Positions 32,581 through 43,820 of a stretch of 64,000 bases of DNA are shown in pieces. The first letter of the stretch is position 1; each line of letters begins with the position of its first letter. The DNA lies in contig CM043016.1 in the NCBI GenBank assembly GCA_023690525.1, positions 5,208,001-5,272,000 of the forward strand, read 5' to 3'. The notes under the pieces are model-generated. The model had not been told where the DNA came from. It worked only from the letters and a program-made list of their open reading frames with translations, and did no database searches. Source of the stretch: Holotrichia oblita (taxonomy: Eukaryota > Arthropoda > Insecta > Coleoptera > Scarabaeidae). The translations under genes were made by a program, and so were the position numbers.

Positions 32581-33464
32581 TGCCAGCCTATACCGCCCTC
32601 TGTCTTTCATGAAAGTAGTGGCACCTCTATATAAAGTACCAACCAGAAACACTATCAAAAATAATATTGATAGAAAGTACGAGGTGGCTTCAGCTGCATT
32701 TAAAAATATATTGAAAAAATCGAAGTATTTCATAATTACAAGGGATACATGGACTGCTGATATGCAAACTAAAAGTTTTATGAGCCTCACTGTCCACTTT
32801 GCACAGGACATGAAGTTAACATCAGCGACAATAGGTATTGTTGAATTAACAGAGTCTCATGTACTATATTGCTTTAGAATTGGACAAAGTTCTCGAAATT
32901 TGGGGAAATGATCTGAATGATGTTGTTGCTGTAATGACGTGTCAAAGCTATACAAGACAAATTTGGGAAAATAAAACACATACCATGCTTCGCACATGCT
33001 CTCAATTTGGTACGTGGAACTTCACTAACGACTAACTTGAATATTATTATCGATAAGTAGTATGGTTGAAAAGAAGCCTTAAGGCTAGTGATCAGTGAAG
33101 AAAAGTACAAATCGATGCAGGAACGTCAGAACGAAACATGAAAAAAATGATTTTGGATGTCAAAACTCGTTGGAACTCCAGGTATTACATGCTAGAAGGA
33201 TTTCTACAAATGTTACCAATGGTCAGCAATATTTTGTTTTCTGATGTTAATGCTCCAAATATGATTACTGCAGTCGAAGTCAAGCATTTACGAGAAATAT
33301 GTAAAATTCTAAAGCCACTAGATAGGCTAACAGTAGAGATAAGTGGTAAAAATTATTCAAAAATAGAGACCAGAAAGAGAGAGAAAAATAGACCAGTACA
33401 ACAATTGAAAACAGTTGCTATTGCAAAATCTCATATACCAGTTGTTTCCACAATATTAGATCCT
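32581..33464 (+). pseudogene. hAT transposase (ZBED-like) fragment
   Basis: RPLSFMKVVAPLYKVPTRNTIKNNI followed by AAFKNILKKSKYFIITRDTWTAD (catalytic Asp of the hAT RNase-H fold, usual xxTDxWTS) and SLTVHFAQDMKLTS. Several slips later come DVKTRWNSRYYMLEGFLQMLP and HLREICKILKPLDRLTVEIS of the C-terminal helical region, ending with VVSTILDPRI. The dimerisation domain (hAT-C) is missing. It is joined at its 3' end to a pogo-like transposase. Confidence 0.85.
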
Positions 33465-33509
33465 CGCATCATTAATTTCCGATTAACGAAAACAATGACG
33501 AATGAGGGA
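33465..33509. repeat. 45-bp segment shared with two PLE ends
   Basis: CGCATCATTAATTTCCGATT and AACGAAAACAATGACGAATG here match 36493-36537 and 51189-51233 with only two or three differences. It lies exactly between the hAT and pogo-like transposases. Confidence 0.8.
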
Positions 33510-34833
33510 GCCTATAAGAATTACACGCCCGAAACGTTAAAAGCTGCACTCACAGAAGTAAAAACCAAGAAACTCAGTTTACGCAAGGCAGCAGAAAAGT
33601 ATCAAATACATTATAACACTCTCTGGTTGAAAGTTCAAGAGAAACATATCCGACCACATGGAAAACCAAGGGTTTTTACTGATGAAGAAGAAAATGCTTT
33701 TAGCGCACATGTAATTGCGATGTCATCTTTTGGATTTCCGGTTACCGCGTGGGATTTGAGACTCATCGTAAAGTCATATCTTGACCGTCAAGGAAGAAGT
33801 ATACGAGCGTTCCAAGACAATCTTCCTGGTAAAGACTGGTTAACATCTTTCATAAAACGTCATCAAGAACTCACTCAGCGTATTGCTCAAAATATCAGCC
33901 ATGCGAGGGAGGCCACGGATAAAGAAACTGTCAATAACTTCTTTAATAACTTGGAAGAAGAGCTCCGAGACATTCCACCCTCCAATATTTGGAACTATGA
34001 CGAGACAAATTTGCTGGACGACCCAGGAAAATCAAAAATCATAACCAAGCGAGGTACAAAATATCCGGAACGCATCCGAAACGCATCTAAAGCGTGTACA
34101 TCTCTCATGGTCTGTGGAAACGCTGAGGGAAGACTGGCTCCTCTTTATGTGAATTACAAATCGCAGAAGCTCTGGACAACATGAACAGAAGGCGGTCCCC
34201 CAGATGCAAGATACAATCGAACATCTTCCGGTTGGTTCGATTACCAAATTTTCGAAGATTGGTTTGTTGAACGGACCTAAAGCAGTTATTGGCGATAACT
34301 TGAGCTCGCAATTAAATGTGCACGTCATTGAAGAATGCCAACGTAACAATATTAAATTTATTGCACTGCCCCCTAATAGTACACACCTGCTTCAACCCCT
34401 CGACATAGGATACTTTCGGTCGATGAAGGAGAACTGGAAATAAACTCTAAGCGACTGGAAAGCAACGAGTCATAGAAGTAGACTGGCCACCGTCCCCAAA
34501 GACGAATTTCCTAGGTTACTGAAGCAACTTATGGAAAAGCTCGATGTGAGAGGTCCAGAAAACTTAAAGTCGGGATTTCGAAAGGCTGGAACCGAGATGT
34601 TGTCCTGGCTCGCTTATGCACACGATCGCTTGAGAAAAATGCTGCTATTAAAGATACTCTAGGTGACAGCTTCATAGAATATCTTAATAAGACTAGAACA
34701 GAAACGGTTTCTACCAGGATAATCAGAAGAAAGAAACGACTCAATGTGCCACCAGGCAGAAGTATCACCGCTGCTGATTTGCAGCTTCGTGGAAATGACG
34801 GATGGACGGATGGAAAACCCAAACTCAGAGGTT
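33510..34833 (+). pseudogene. pogo-like transposase (psq HTH and DDE_1)
   Basis: YTPETLKAALTEVKTKKLSLRKAAEKYQI is a psq-type helix-turn-helix; PGKDWLTSFIKRHQEL is the CENP-B-type DNA-binding block; NIWNYDETNLLDDPGKSK carries the first catalytic Asp; RNASKACTSLMVCGNAEGRLAPLYV follows. A TGA at about 34182 replaces Trp before TEGGPPDARYN. After a frameshift near 34265 come VIGDNLSSQLNVHV (second Asp) and PPNSTHLLQPLDIGYFRSMK (third Asp). The frame breaks again and ends near 34833. No terminal repeats found. A different family from the Tigger at 1116-8901. Confidence 0.87.
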
Positions 34834-35630
34834 GAATATGCTCCAGCTTGGTAGGTTTGTTACCAACCTACGAGCCTGTTATCCTAATCTTGAGTCCTTG
34901 TAGAGGAAATTTCAAAAAATCTCATTTCGACCGTGTTTACCAAATAGTATTTTTCATGATGATAGCGGAAATGAAGCAAATTAAGCAATAAAACGCAGCC
35001 GATTTTTATTTAGAACGTTTTAGAGATTCATCCACAAATTCAACAGACGTATAATTAGTTAAGCAACTCACATTTCACACGTTCGAACAAATTTCATCGC
35101 ACATTTTAATTCAACACACATCCCTTAGATTAACCGATCTCCCACTCGTATCCTCGCATTTAGCGGCGACATCTTCGCGTCGCAAGATAAAAAAAAGGAA
35201 ACCAAATCAACACTCATCCAACGTTTCGGCAAAATTTTTTTTTCCGTCCCCATCGCCAAATTAAATTAGCGCACTTTCTTTTCGCCACCACCTTTTCCAA
35301 TTATCCTGAAACTGGAAGCTGTAAAAAAAATAACGACCGTAAGTTGCAGTAATGACAGTTGGTTAAAGAAAGAGCGCCATAAGCGTAAAGTGGAGGATAC
35401 CTTTCCGCGACAACAAAAAAAAAGGAAGCAGAATTTAATCTCGCGAATTCCATCCATTAGTGTACAATTCTTTTTCTTTTTTTTTAATTTTCTCACTTAG
35501 ATACTGGAAAATGCTTCGTGAGCGTCTTTCGGTAGTAATTCACGCAATTCCAGTCGTAAATTATTATTTTAATTCGTTGTAGTTAACATAGTTTAGGCGT
35601 AAAATAAAATATTGGGAGATTCAATGTATA
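34834..35630. other. No gene recognised
   Basis: Unique-looking DNA with poly-A and poly-T runs. No frame with a recognisable domain. Confidence 0.45.
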
Positions 35631-35639
35631 CAGAGTGTA

Positions 35640-36060
35640 GACAAAATACAAACGATTTATCAGAAAGCAATGTATCACTATTTGGCGTGCATTTTGGTCT
35701 AGATACCAGATAGATACCAGTTAGTACAGTGAAACGTCATTTAAATGAAGGAAACCTTCACAAGCTTCATCATAGGAATAAACAGAAACATCTCCAGTGG
35801 GCTAACACTCACATACATTGGACAATAGAATAAGGGGGATGGAATGAATAGATTGATAAGTCCAGATATGAAGTGTTTGGCCAAAACCGCAGAAGATTTG
35901 TCAAAAAAACTACCTCAGTGTTGCAGAGGGAGAAGAAATATTAAAGAGAATGACTTGAGCTCCCCAAAGTCCGGATTATCCGACAATCCTTAGCTTTTAT
36001 GGGAGGAACTGGATAAAACCTATCTCTAAACGGTATTACAGAGGGAGTGGAACAAAATTT
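35640..36060 (+). pseudogene. Tc1-type transposase relic
   Basis: Short stretches in changing frames: VSTVKRHLNEGNLHKLH, NKQKHLQWANTHIHWTIE and IDKSRYEVFGQNRRRFVKK. They match the Tc1 layout of HTH end, then AxxHxxWTxxxWxxVIWSDESKFxLFGxxGR, with the catalytic Asp of SDES apparently kept as DKS. Later blocks are not recognisable and no inverted repeats are seen. Confidence 0.65.
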
Positions 36061-36298
36061 GGAATTTGGGATTTATAACGTTGAACTTTTGGCTAGCATT
36101 CCCTGGACTTAACTAAAAAGGATTTGTGATTCTGGCGAAGTAATGAGGAACTTCTATCTGATGAAATACATGACAGAAAAACATCTGAAACGAAATTGCA
36201 ACCGATTCTTGCGGCACTCCACCATTCACTTATACGATTTCTGTTGTCCCGTCTCTGCATCCAAGATTATATATCTTTCTAACAGCTACATACAAGGT
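36061..36298. other. Left flank of the PLE
   Basis: No gene. It ends with CTACATACAAGGT (36286-36298), which recurs at 41056-41068 and is the likely 13-bp target duplication of the PLE between. Confidence 0.5.
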
Positions 36299-37059
36299 GA
36301 AGTTCTTCACTCGATCTCTTGGTGCAGAAGTAGAACACTAAACACTAACCCACTAAACACCAAACAACTTTTAACTAAAACACCGACGCGTTTCAACAGG
36401 AATGCTGTCATTATCAAAGCGATAATAAAACTAAATTAAAACAAAATCTACAAATACAGATAACCTAAATGTTATGCACGGTCAATCCGATACGCATCAT
36501 TCATTTCCGATTCACGAAAACAATGACGAATGCGGGATAGGTCCGTTGTCACAGTTCATTACACATGACTTATTTTAATCTATTTCTAAACTTTCGAAAA
36601 CATGTAGAAACTTATTAAATACATGATTTTAAGTTGGGCAAGTTTAAAATCTACCTAATTTTCCGTGCAAGAAGTCTCCAAGTGCAGCGCTGCCTTCGTT
36701 TTCTGTGTAAAATGTTTCTAAGTTCGGCACGCAACAGCTGTTTATTGTAGCATTGCTGTTAAATGGTAGATGGTTAAGTGTGTTAGATTACTGTTGTTAA
36801 ATAAATTTGTAATGTCCGATAGTGAAGAAAGTATTATTGGTAAGTAGTTTAAGTTTTCGCAAACCTAGAACGTTTAAAATCAAGTGATTACGTCTCGTAG
36901 AGCCATTCTCTGTCAGCGAGAATGAATGGTTGCCGCCAAGCGGTAATGAAAGTGAGAACGAGTGAAGACGAATCTCCCGGTGAAGTTATTAAAAATGGAA
37001 TGCATTTAAATGACATTAAGTCTAATGGTCAAATGTCCACCGTAGGTGAAGTTACCTAA

Positions 37060-37824
37060 AACATTGAAGTACATTCAGGTAAAAAGAGAAGATCAGACCC
37101 TTCTCAATGGCGTCGATCTAAGAAAAAAGTTGAAAGGGATCTAGCAAGACGTCAGTTACACATTCCAACATGTCGGTGTAAGTGCAAGGATAAGATTTCA
37201 GAGGAAATTGACAAAAAAGCATTTAAAAATTTTCAAAACATGAACCACAATGAACAAAATATTTATCTACGAGGTTGCATTTCTTTAGGAAACGCTAAGA
37301 GACACTTTAATAAAAATAAACAACAACGAAAGGTTTTCATATATAACGTATTAGTGAACACTAAAAAAATAGACGTTTGTCAAAAAATGTTTCTTCATTT
37401 ACATGGTATCAAGAGGAACAGATTAAAGAAAAAAATTATTAATTTTGAAATTGAAGATGTAAGAGACTATCGCGGTAAACATACTAATAGGCAGAATAAA
37501 ATCCCAGAAGAAACAATCAAAAACATAAATTCATTCCTAAAAAACCTTCCCGTGGTAGAATCGCACTACAGTCGAAGTCAAAATAAATATAAAAAATATC
37601 TATCCTCAGACCTGACCGTTGCCTCCCTACACAAAGAATATTGTACTAAATATCCTGAATATCCAATGAAATATAGATATTTTCACAAGATTTTTGTGAA
37701 TGATTTTAACTATTCATTCGCACATCCCAAAAAAGATATATGCACAACATGCACAAAATTTATGGCTGATCTCCATTCAGCAACATTTGCGAAAGACGAT
37801 AATAAAATAAAGTCCGAGATTTAA
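37060..37824 (+). pseudogene. Unidentified frame inserted in the PLE (transposon-type protein?)
   Basis: A 255-codon open frame (stop TAA at 37057-37059, then open to TAA 37822-37824; first ATG 37240). The upstream part is basic (SGKKRRSDPSQWRRSKKKVERDL) and has a Cys cluster CRCKCKDK; the later part has HYSRSQNKYKKYLSSDLTV and HPKKDICTTCTKF, a second Cys cluster. Paired Cys/His motifs of this sort occur in uncharacterised insect proteins often tied to DNA transposons, but I cannot name the family. Upstream, MSDSEESII followed by GTAAGT (about 36811-36847) could be a first exon with a splice donor. The block interrupts the PLE between about 36620 and 37862. It probably is the N-terminal half of a transposase; the rest is missing. 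Confidence 0.45.
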
Positions 37825-37864
37825 AAAACTATTGATTATAAATGAAGCCCCTTTTTTTTGGAGT

Positions 37865-39000
37865 TCATGTTATGCTAGAAAGGTGGAAGGGACAATAACG
37901 AATCCTCCGAAGATTAGCCATATGCTCTTCGAATCTAGTTGAGACTGCTCTCCTGGTTTGCCCAATATATTTTTTATTACAATCTTTACAATTGATTTCG
38001 TAAATACCTGACTTTTCTAGAGGTTGCATTTTATCTTTAGGGTTACCGATGAGACTTCCTAAACTAGTCCCAGAACTATAAACTATTCTGAGATCTAGCT
38101 CTTTGAAGATTTTACTCAAACCTTTAGTGATAAAGAGAGCGTAAGGGAGGGTCACAACGGGTGAAGCTTTAACATCCTCTCGAAAAGTCGTAGATTCTTT
38201 CACAGTTTTCTTATAATTAAACTTCCTAATTAACTTATAGATATGCTGAGGCTAAAAACCATCACACTTGGTCGCATCTTTTATAATTTTAAGCTCTTTC
38301 TCATATCTCGCCTTGTTCAAGGGAAAAGTGAGAAGTCTGTGGACCAAAAAATTCAGGCTTGGCATTTTGTGTTGAACACAATAATGGGAATCTGAAGGAA
38401 TGTAGCGAAGTGTACTGGTTTCCTTTCTATACACGTCAAACTCTAATCTATTGTTATTTCTAATTATAAAATATCTAGAAAGGGTAGCTGACCGTTTTCT
38501 TCTCTTTCCCAAGTGAACTTTATGGTTTCGAACCGATTATTTAATCTATTGAGAAAATCGTCAATATTACATTTTTTAGTGTCAAATATAGCGAAAATAT
38601 CATCCACATACCTCAACCAAACGCAAGGAAAGTATTCGCTCTCAGATTCTAAGTCCTTTTCAAAACGGCTCATGAAAAGGTTAGCCAAAAAGGACGACCC
38701 ATTGCCGTACTTTCCAGCTGTTCATAAAAATTCCCGTTGAATTGAAAAATGTTCTGTTTCATACAGATGTCAGTTAAGCGAATATATTCCTTGACACATT
38801 GTTGACTCAAACTATTTTGAAGCAACAAGTCCTCGAGGTATATCAAGGTGTCTGGAATCGGTTCTAACGAATTTTTTATTGCAGAACTAGATTGCTGTAT
38901 TGGCAAATTATTAAATCCATTGGTCAGCCATTTGGAAACCTTATAAGTCGGTGCGTCAATTGCCGTAACAATTGGCCTTACCGACTTGCCAGGTTTATGA
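37865..39000 (-). pseudogene. PLE reverse transcriptase C-part and GIY-YIG endonuclease
   Basis: On the minus strand from 39000: KSVRPIVTAIDAPTYKVSKW-like sequence, NIFQFNGNFYEQLESTAMG (usual GxxMGSPLSP, broken here), WLRYVDDIFAIF with the catalytic YVDD, EENGQLPFLDIL, SLNFLVHRLLTFPLN, then VVTLPYALFITKGLSKIFKEL and the endonuclease core SGIYEINCKDCNKKYIGQTRRAVSTRFEEHM (GIY…YIG, Arg and Glu present). Several frameshifts separate the frames. RT copies the RNA and the GIY-YIG domain nicks the target in this class of retroelement. Confidence 0.87.
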
Positions 39001-39009
39001 ATTTTACGT

Positions 39010-40215
39010 ACTACGTATGACTTAGTTTACTTTATAATCTAAGACTCAAACTTGGTCGTATTGGAAATTTTGAGCATCTACCTAGACCACCTTTGACATT
39101 TAGGTGTCTAATTCTGCCGTTATCATTAGTTCCAACGTCCATCTTAGTAAATTTTGTGATTTTATTATCAAATTCGGTTGTATTGGACATTTTGAGCATC
39201 TAGCTTGGCCACCTTTGACATTTAAGTCTAAAAATTAGCCGTATTGGATATTTTGAGCATCTAGCTAAGCCACCTTGGCATTTAAGTGCCTAATCGTGCT
39301 GTGATAACTATTTCCAATATCCAACTTGGTCAGATTTGTCATATTTGTCTCAAATCTGATTGAATTGGACATTTTGAGCATCTATCTTAATCATCTTTGA
39401 CAGTTTAATGTCTAATTCTGTTACGTTGATTGTTTTCTACGGCCAGCTTAGTTAACTTTGTAATCTAAGATTCAAACTTGGTCGTATTGGACATTTTGAG
39501 CATCTAGCTAGGCCACCTTTTACATTTAGGTGTCTAATTTTGCCGCCATCATTAATTTAAACGTCCATCTCGGTCAATTTTGTCATTTTTTTTCTTAAAC
39601 ACTCTTGTATTGGACATTTTGAGCATCTAACTTGACACTTCAATGTCTAATTCTGTTACGTTGATTGTTTTCTATGTCTAGATTGAACAACCTTGTAATT
39701 TAGGATCCAAATCCGATCCTATTCGATTTTCTTGGTCTCTACCTTAGCCACAGCCTCGATATTTAAATATCGAATTCTACCACATCAATCACTTCCAATG
39801 TCTAGCTCGATCGACTTTGCCAGTTAAATCTCAAACTTAGTTGTATTGGACATGTTGACATTTAATTCTGTCGCGTTGTTTGTTTTCTACGCCTAGCTTA
39901 GTGAACTTTGTAATCTAAGATTCAAACTTAGTCGTATTGGACTTTTTGAACATCCTGCTAGGCCACCTTTGACATTTAGGTGTCTAATTTCGCCGTCTGC
40001 ATTAGTTCCAACATCCATCTTGGTCAAGTTTGTCATTTTTTTTCTTAAAATCGGTTGTATTGGATATTTAGAGCACCTTTAGAGGCCACCTTTTACATTT
40101 AAGTTTGAAACTCAGCCGTATTGGATATTTTGAACATCTAGCTAGGCCAACTTGGCATTTAGGTGCCTAATCTTGCTGTGTTCATTATTGCCAACATCCA
40201 ACTTGGTCAGGTTTG
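39010..40215. repeat. Diverged tandem repeat, 61-bp unit in 122-bp pairs
   Basis: The motif TATTGGACATTTTGAGCATC with small changes starts at about 39060, 39181, 39242, 39364, 39486, 39609, 39845, 39936, 40059 and 40118. Spacings are near 61 or 121-123 bp. It alternates with CACCTTTGACATTTAGGTGTC and with TCCAACGTCCATCTTGGTCA-type sequence. No coding frame. The array lies between two PLE RT pieces and so is either an insertion in, or a capture by, the PLE locus. Confidence 0.88.
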
Positions 40216-40670
40216 TTATATTCATCTAGCTCTTTGAAGATTTTACTCAAACCTTTAGTGATTAAGAGAGCGTAAGGGAGGGTCACAACAGGTGAAGCTT
40301 TAACATCCTCTCGAAAAGTCGTAGATTCTTTCACAGTTTTCTTATAATTAAACTTCCTAATTAACTTATAGATATGCTGAGGTTGGAAACCATTACACTT
40401 GGCCGCATCTTTTATAATTTTAAGCTCTTTCTCATACCTCGCCCTGTTCACAGGAAAAGTGAGAAGTCTGTGGACCAAAAAATTCAGGCTTGCCATTTTG
40501 TGTTGAACACAATGATGGGAATCTGAAGGAATGTAGCGAAGTGTACTGGTTTCCTTTCCATACACGTCAAACTCTAATCTATTGTTATTTCTAATTACTA
40601 AAGGATCTAGAAAGGGTAGCTGACCGTTTTCGTCTCTTTCCCAAGTGAACTTTATGGTTTCGAACAATAT
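40216..40670 (-). pseudogene. Second copy of PLE RT C-terminal region
   Basis: A 150-codon minus frame repeats 38150-38530: ETIKFTWERDENGQLPFLD, NNRLEFDVYGKETSTLRYI, HRLLTFPVNRARYEKELKI, TLPYALLITKGLSKIFKELD. It ends where the tandem repeat begins, before the GIY-YIG domain. About 95 percent alike to the other copy by eye. Confidence 0.85.
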
Positions 40671-40689
40671 AATTTAGGGCTAACAAGAT

Positions 40690-40895
40690 TGGAAAGATTG
40701 GATGTATCTTACGTCTAACATCGGCAGTAACAAGATTGTTGCAAGCAACACATTGTTGACGTCTCTAATCATTTTCGGTAAAGGATTATTTGAAATTGGA
40801 TTATAAGGACCACTACTCAACAGGTCATTAACCCGATCATAGTAGTCCTCTTTATCTAAAATAACAACTTTGTTCCCTTTGTCAGCTTTCAAATA
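40690..40895 (-). pseudogene. PLE RT N-terminal fragment
   Basis: MKADKGNKVVILDKEDYYDRVNDLL, the ADKGNxxVIxDxxxY motif near the start of the RT in Penelope-like proteins. The sequence between this block and the next (fingers and palm start) is deleted, and the frame turns into unrelated residues by about 40710. Confidence 0.82.
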
Positions 40896-41068
40896 AAAAC
40901 AATCTTTTTCTTTTTTTTTTTCGTTACCTGTATTTGTAGATTTTATTTTAATTTAGTTTTATTATCGCCTTGATAATGACAGCATTGCTGTTAAAACGCG
41001 TCGGTGTTTCAGTTAAAACTTGTTTGGTGTTTAGTGGGTTAAAGTGTTTAGTGTTCTACATACAAGGT

Positions 41069-42340
41069 AACAACAAATATTAACTTTTTCTTCAAAAATC
41101 ATTTTTTGCCACGACATAAATTCCCTCCTTGTCACTTTAAAGAGTTAAACACGGACGACAGTTTTGCAGAATTACAATTACGTGTAAACCATTCGAGACA
41201 TGTACCTTAGATCCGACATTATAAATTCCTCCATGTTCGAAGTTCATACAGACAATTCGCAGTTCGAATACCAGCGTCTCTACGACGCAACTAACTAACA
41301 GTCATTGACAGCTTGCGGCAGGTGCCTAGGATTCCAGCCAAGATAGCAATCTACTCGACTATTCGCTTTATAGGTCAATGGGTCTTCGTCACACGGTTTA
41401 TACTGATGGGTCGTCTTGTAACTGTGCAAACTGCTTTCGCTAAATCGAAAATCTCCCTCAATATAAATAAGAAAATGCTTGTCAAAAAAAAAATATAATG
41501 GAATAAATTGATTATTCCAATAAACAATTTCTGATTGAAACAGACATTTCTATTTTAGATTTACCCACAAGATTTCAGAGCTAGATAGAGGAAGACAAAA
41601 GAAAGAACACGTTCACCTGACTCAGCAAATTGTTACGTAATATTTCACGAAAAATGTCAGACAATAGGAGCAAACCAAGAAGAGATCTATAATAATTTCT
41701 CCTGAAAACTTATAAAGAATTCATTCAAGCGTGCCCTCAATATAAAGCCACAAAATTCGTTTTGCTCGTGTATACCTTCCTCTTGAAACAATAACACCGT
41801 CGTTCGGTGCAGGATATATATATATATATATATATATAGCAGACGTGGGACAAAGAGTGTCCCGGTCCTACGTCTGAAGCAATTCCTTTAAAAATTCAGC
41901 ACATTATGTTGCATTACATCGTCCAACTTTCCTGTGAAGCCCGGTTCGGACCGTTAGAAGGAGAGATACAGCAACGACGCTTCATACTTACTACTGTACA
42001 CGTAACGCGGTGGAAAATCCCGGGAAACGGGCCTGGTGGGGACGGCGACAACAACAAATCGGGTTGTGTTCGAGGAGCATTTATAAATTGCTTTCGAGTG
42101 GAATGGAATCAGTGAAAAATGATCGCCAGCTCCATCTGGACGCCGATAGAGTATTTTGTAACAGTTCGCTGATGTGATACTCTCATTCCGAATTTATTGT
42201 TCGTAAATACGAGATGGATAAATTAGTTAAAAGAGATTTTGTTTAAATGTGTACGCGGTGGTGATTTGTATAATAATTAATAAATTTAATTTTCTCAAAA
42301 ATAATTGCGGATTCCATAGTTTTTGTTTTTCTAGTTCGCT
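41069..42340. other. No gene recognised
   Basis: Includes an (AT)n microsatellite at 41813-41837. Otherwise unique-looking DNA with no supported frame. Confidence 0.45.
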
Positions 42341-42383
42341 GTGACGTGATGAATTTGTTTTTGGCTTCATTAATTCGAGACAC

Positions 42384-43818
42384 GTGGACTCCGAAGATGA
42401 ACTCACAATTGAGTATATCATGGAAATGGAATACGAGATGCCCCTGTCCGACACCTTCTCCGATCGCGATTATGCTCTACCGTTCAGTTCCGATACATCC
42501 TTTGGATCAATCGACTCGATCGTTGAAGCAATCAATTCCAACCTGGATAATGCCCACAAAAATCGCCCACTGAAATCGAAGTCGTAGCCCAAATCCACTC
42601 AACCCCGGACAATGCTGCAGCAACCTTCTGCCTTCACAGCCATGGAATCATCACCCCTTCCCACTGTCACTGACGATAGCCAGAACACTGTAAATAGCTC
42701 AAAACAGAGATTCCCCCCATCGTGGTCAGGGACAAAGTCCAAATGGTCTGGCGTTTGTTCAGGACTCCGATCGAACATTCGAACTTCTCTAGAGCGTAGA
42801 ACATCTAGAAATTAGAGTTTATCGATCAAATATAGAAGACTTTCGAGCTTACACATACTTACTGCCCTCCAACGTACTCCTACCGGGCGTCCCAACTGAA
42901 ATCTCTGAGCAAGAGATCCACGAAGACCTCGTGGATTAAGGATTTTCACCGGAAAAGATCAGATTGAAGAAGCCAATAGGCAAAGCGCCAATGCCACTCG
43001 TACTGGTGCAAATAGACAAAACGCAAAAATCCATCATATTTGAGAGGTCCTATCGCTAAAGATTACACTGGAATCCCTGAAAGCGAAGTCGGCACTTGGA
43101 GAATGCTTTCGTTGCCAGAACACTCTCCGGGAGAATGCCAACGCCCCAAATCTGCCCCTCCTACATGCGCCAACTGCAATGGAAATCACCCGGCAAACTA
43201 CAATGGCTGTCCTCACTACCAAGCCAAAACCCAACTTCCTAGATGCCACCAAACCTCTTCCTACTTGCAGCTATGCACAAGCACTAACAACCAACCTCCC
43301 GGAGAAGCTCCAGTCCTCCTTAGAAATAGACCCCCCACCAAACTAAGAGAAGACTGCAGAACAGAGCCTATTGGAAGCCCTCAGCTTCACACAAAGAATC
43401 TCCACCCAACTTGGCGAAATTGCCAGCGCCATGACCAACGTCATTACAAAAGCCACCCTGCAAGCATTGACCAACGTCCAACTGCAAAGCTACGCTGCAG
43501 CCATAGTAGCCAAGATAGGAAGACACCAAGCCGACAGCTTCAAACAGCGTTCTCAGCAAGGACTGAAGACCCTACCTCCACCATCCGTCATAAACCCATG
43601 ATCCGTCCACAAGGCAGCCCTAACTCCACCACACAAGATCCAAACCCCCACCCAAAATCAGCTAAACAGCCACACGACCAGACACATCCCTCAAACACAT
43701 CAAGCTGGGAGGACATGATCAGCACAGTTAAACCTGTTGCAAACATAGATCTCAAAGATTCCATGAGAAAATAATGCAAACCAAGAACCCATTCGACCAT
43801 ATCGCTGCTATTCAGAAA
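42384..43818 (+). pseudogene. Jockey-type ORF1 (Gag-like) with PRE domain and zinc knuckles
   Basis: Starts at ATG 42384 with an acidic N-terminus (MDSEDELTIEYIMEMEYEMP). A TAG at 42585 interrupts it. The part at 42816-43050 gives, in shifted frames, FRAYTYLLPSNVLLPGVPTE and SEQEIHEDLVD with PMPLVLVQIDKTQKS, matching the PRE_C2HC-associated domain of Jockey Gag-like proteins. CFRCQ and CANCNGNHPANYNGCP (43100-43215) are the CCHC knuckles. The rest is Pro/Gln/Thr-rich and ends at the mariner insertion (TA at 43819). The protein would bind element RNA; ORF2 is not present here. Confidence 0.82.
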
Positions 43819-43820
43819 TA

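Larger units (their letters stand above)
36299..41055 (-). mobile_element. Penelope-like element (family 2), composite with insertions
   Basis: Flanked by the 13-bp direct repeat CTACATACAAGGT. Both ends carry the same sequence in inverted orientation (36330-36450 and about 40935-41055: AAACACTAACCCACTAAACA, CACCGACGCGTTTCAACAG, ATTATCAAAGCGATAATAAA). The coding pieces run on the minus strand: RT N-terminal fragment (40895-40690), RT C-terminal fragment (40670-40216), a tandem repeat (40215-39010), a second RT piece (about 39000-38252) and the GIY-YIG endonuclease (38250-37865). A foreign block with its own frame fills about 36620-37862. Two RT C-terminal copies show that the locus holds parts of two PLE copies, an arrangement known for Penelope elements. 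Confidence 0.8.

Noticed and set aside
41813..41837. (AT)n run as a promoter or origin
   Set aside because: A simple microsatellite with no adjacent gene.
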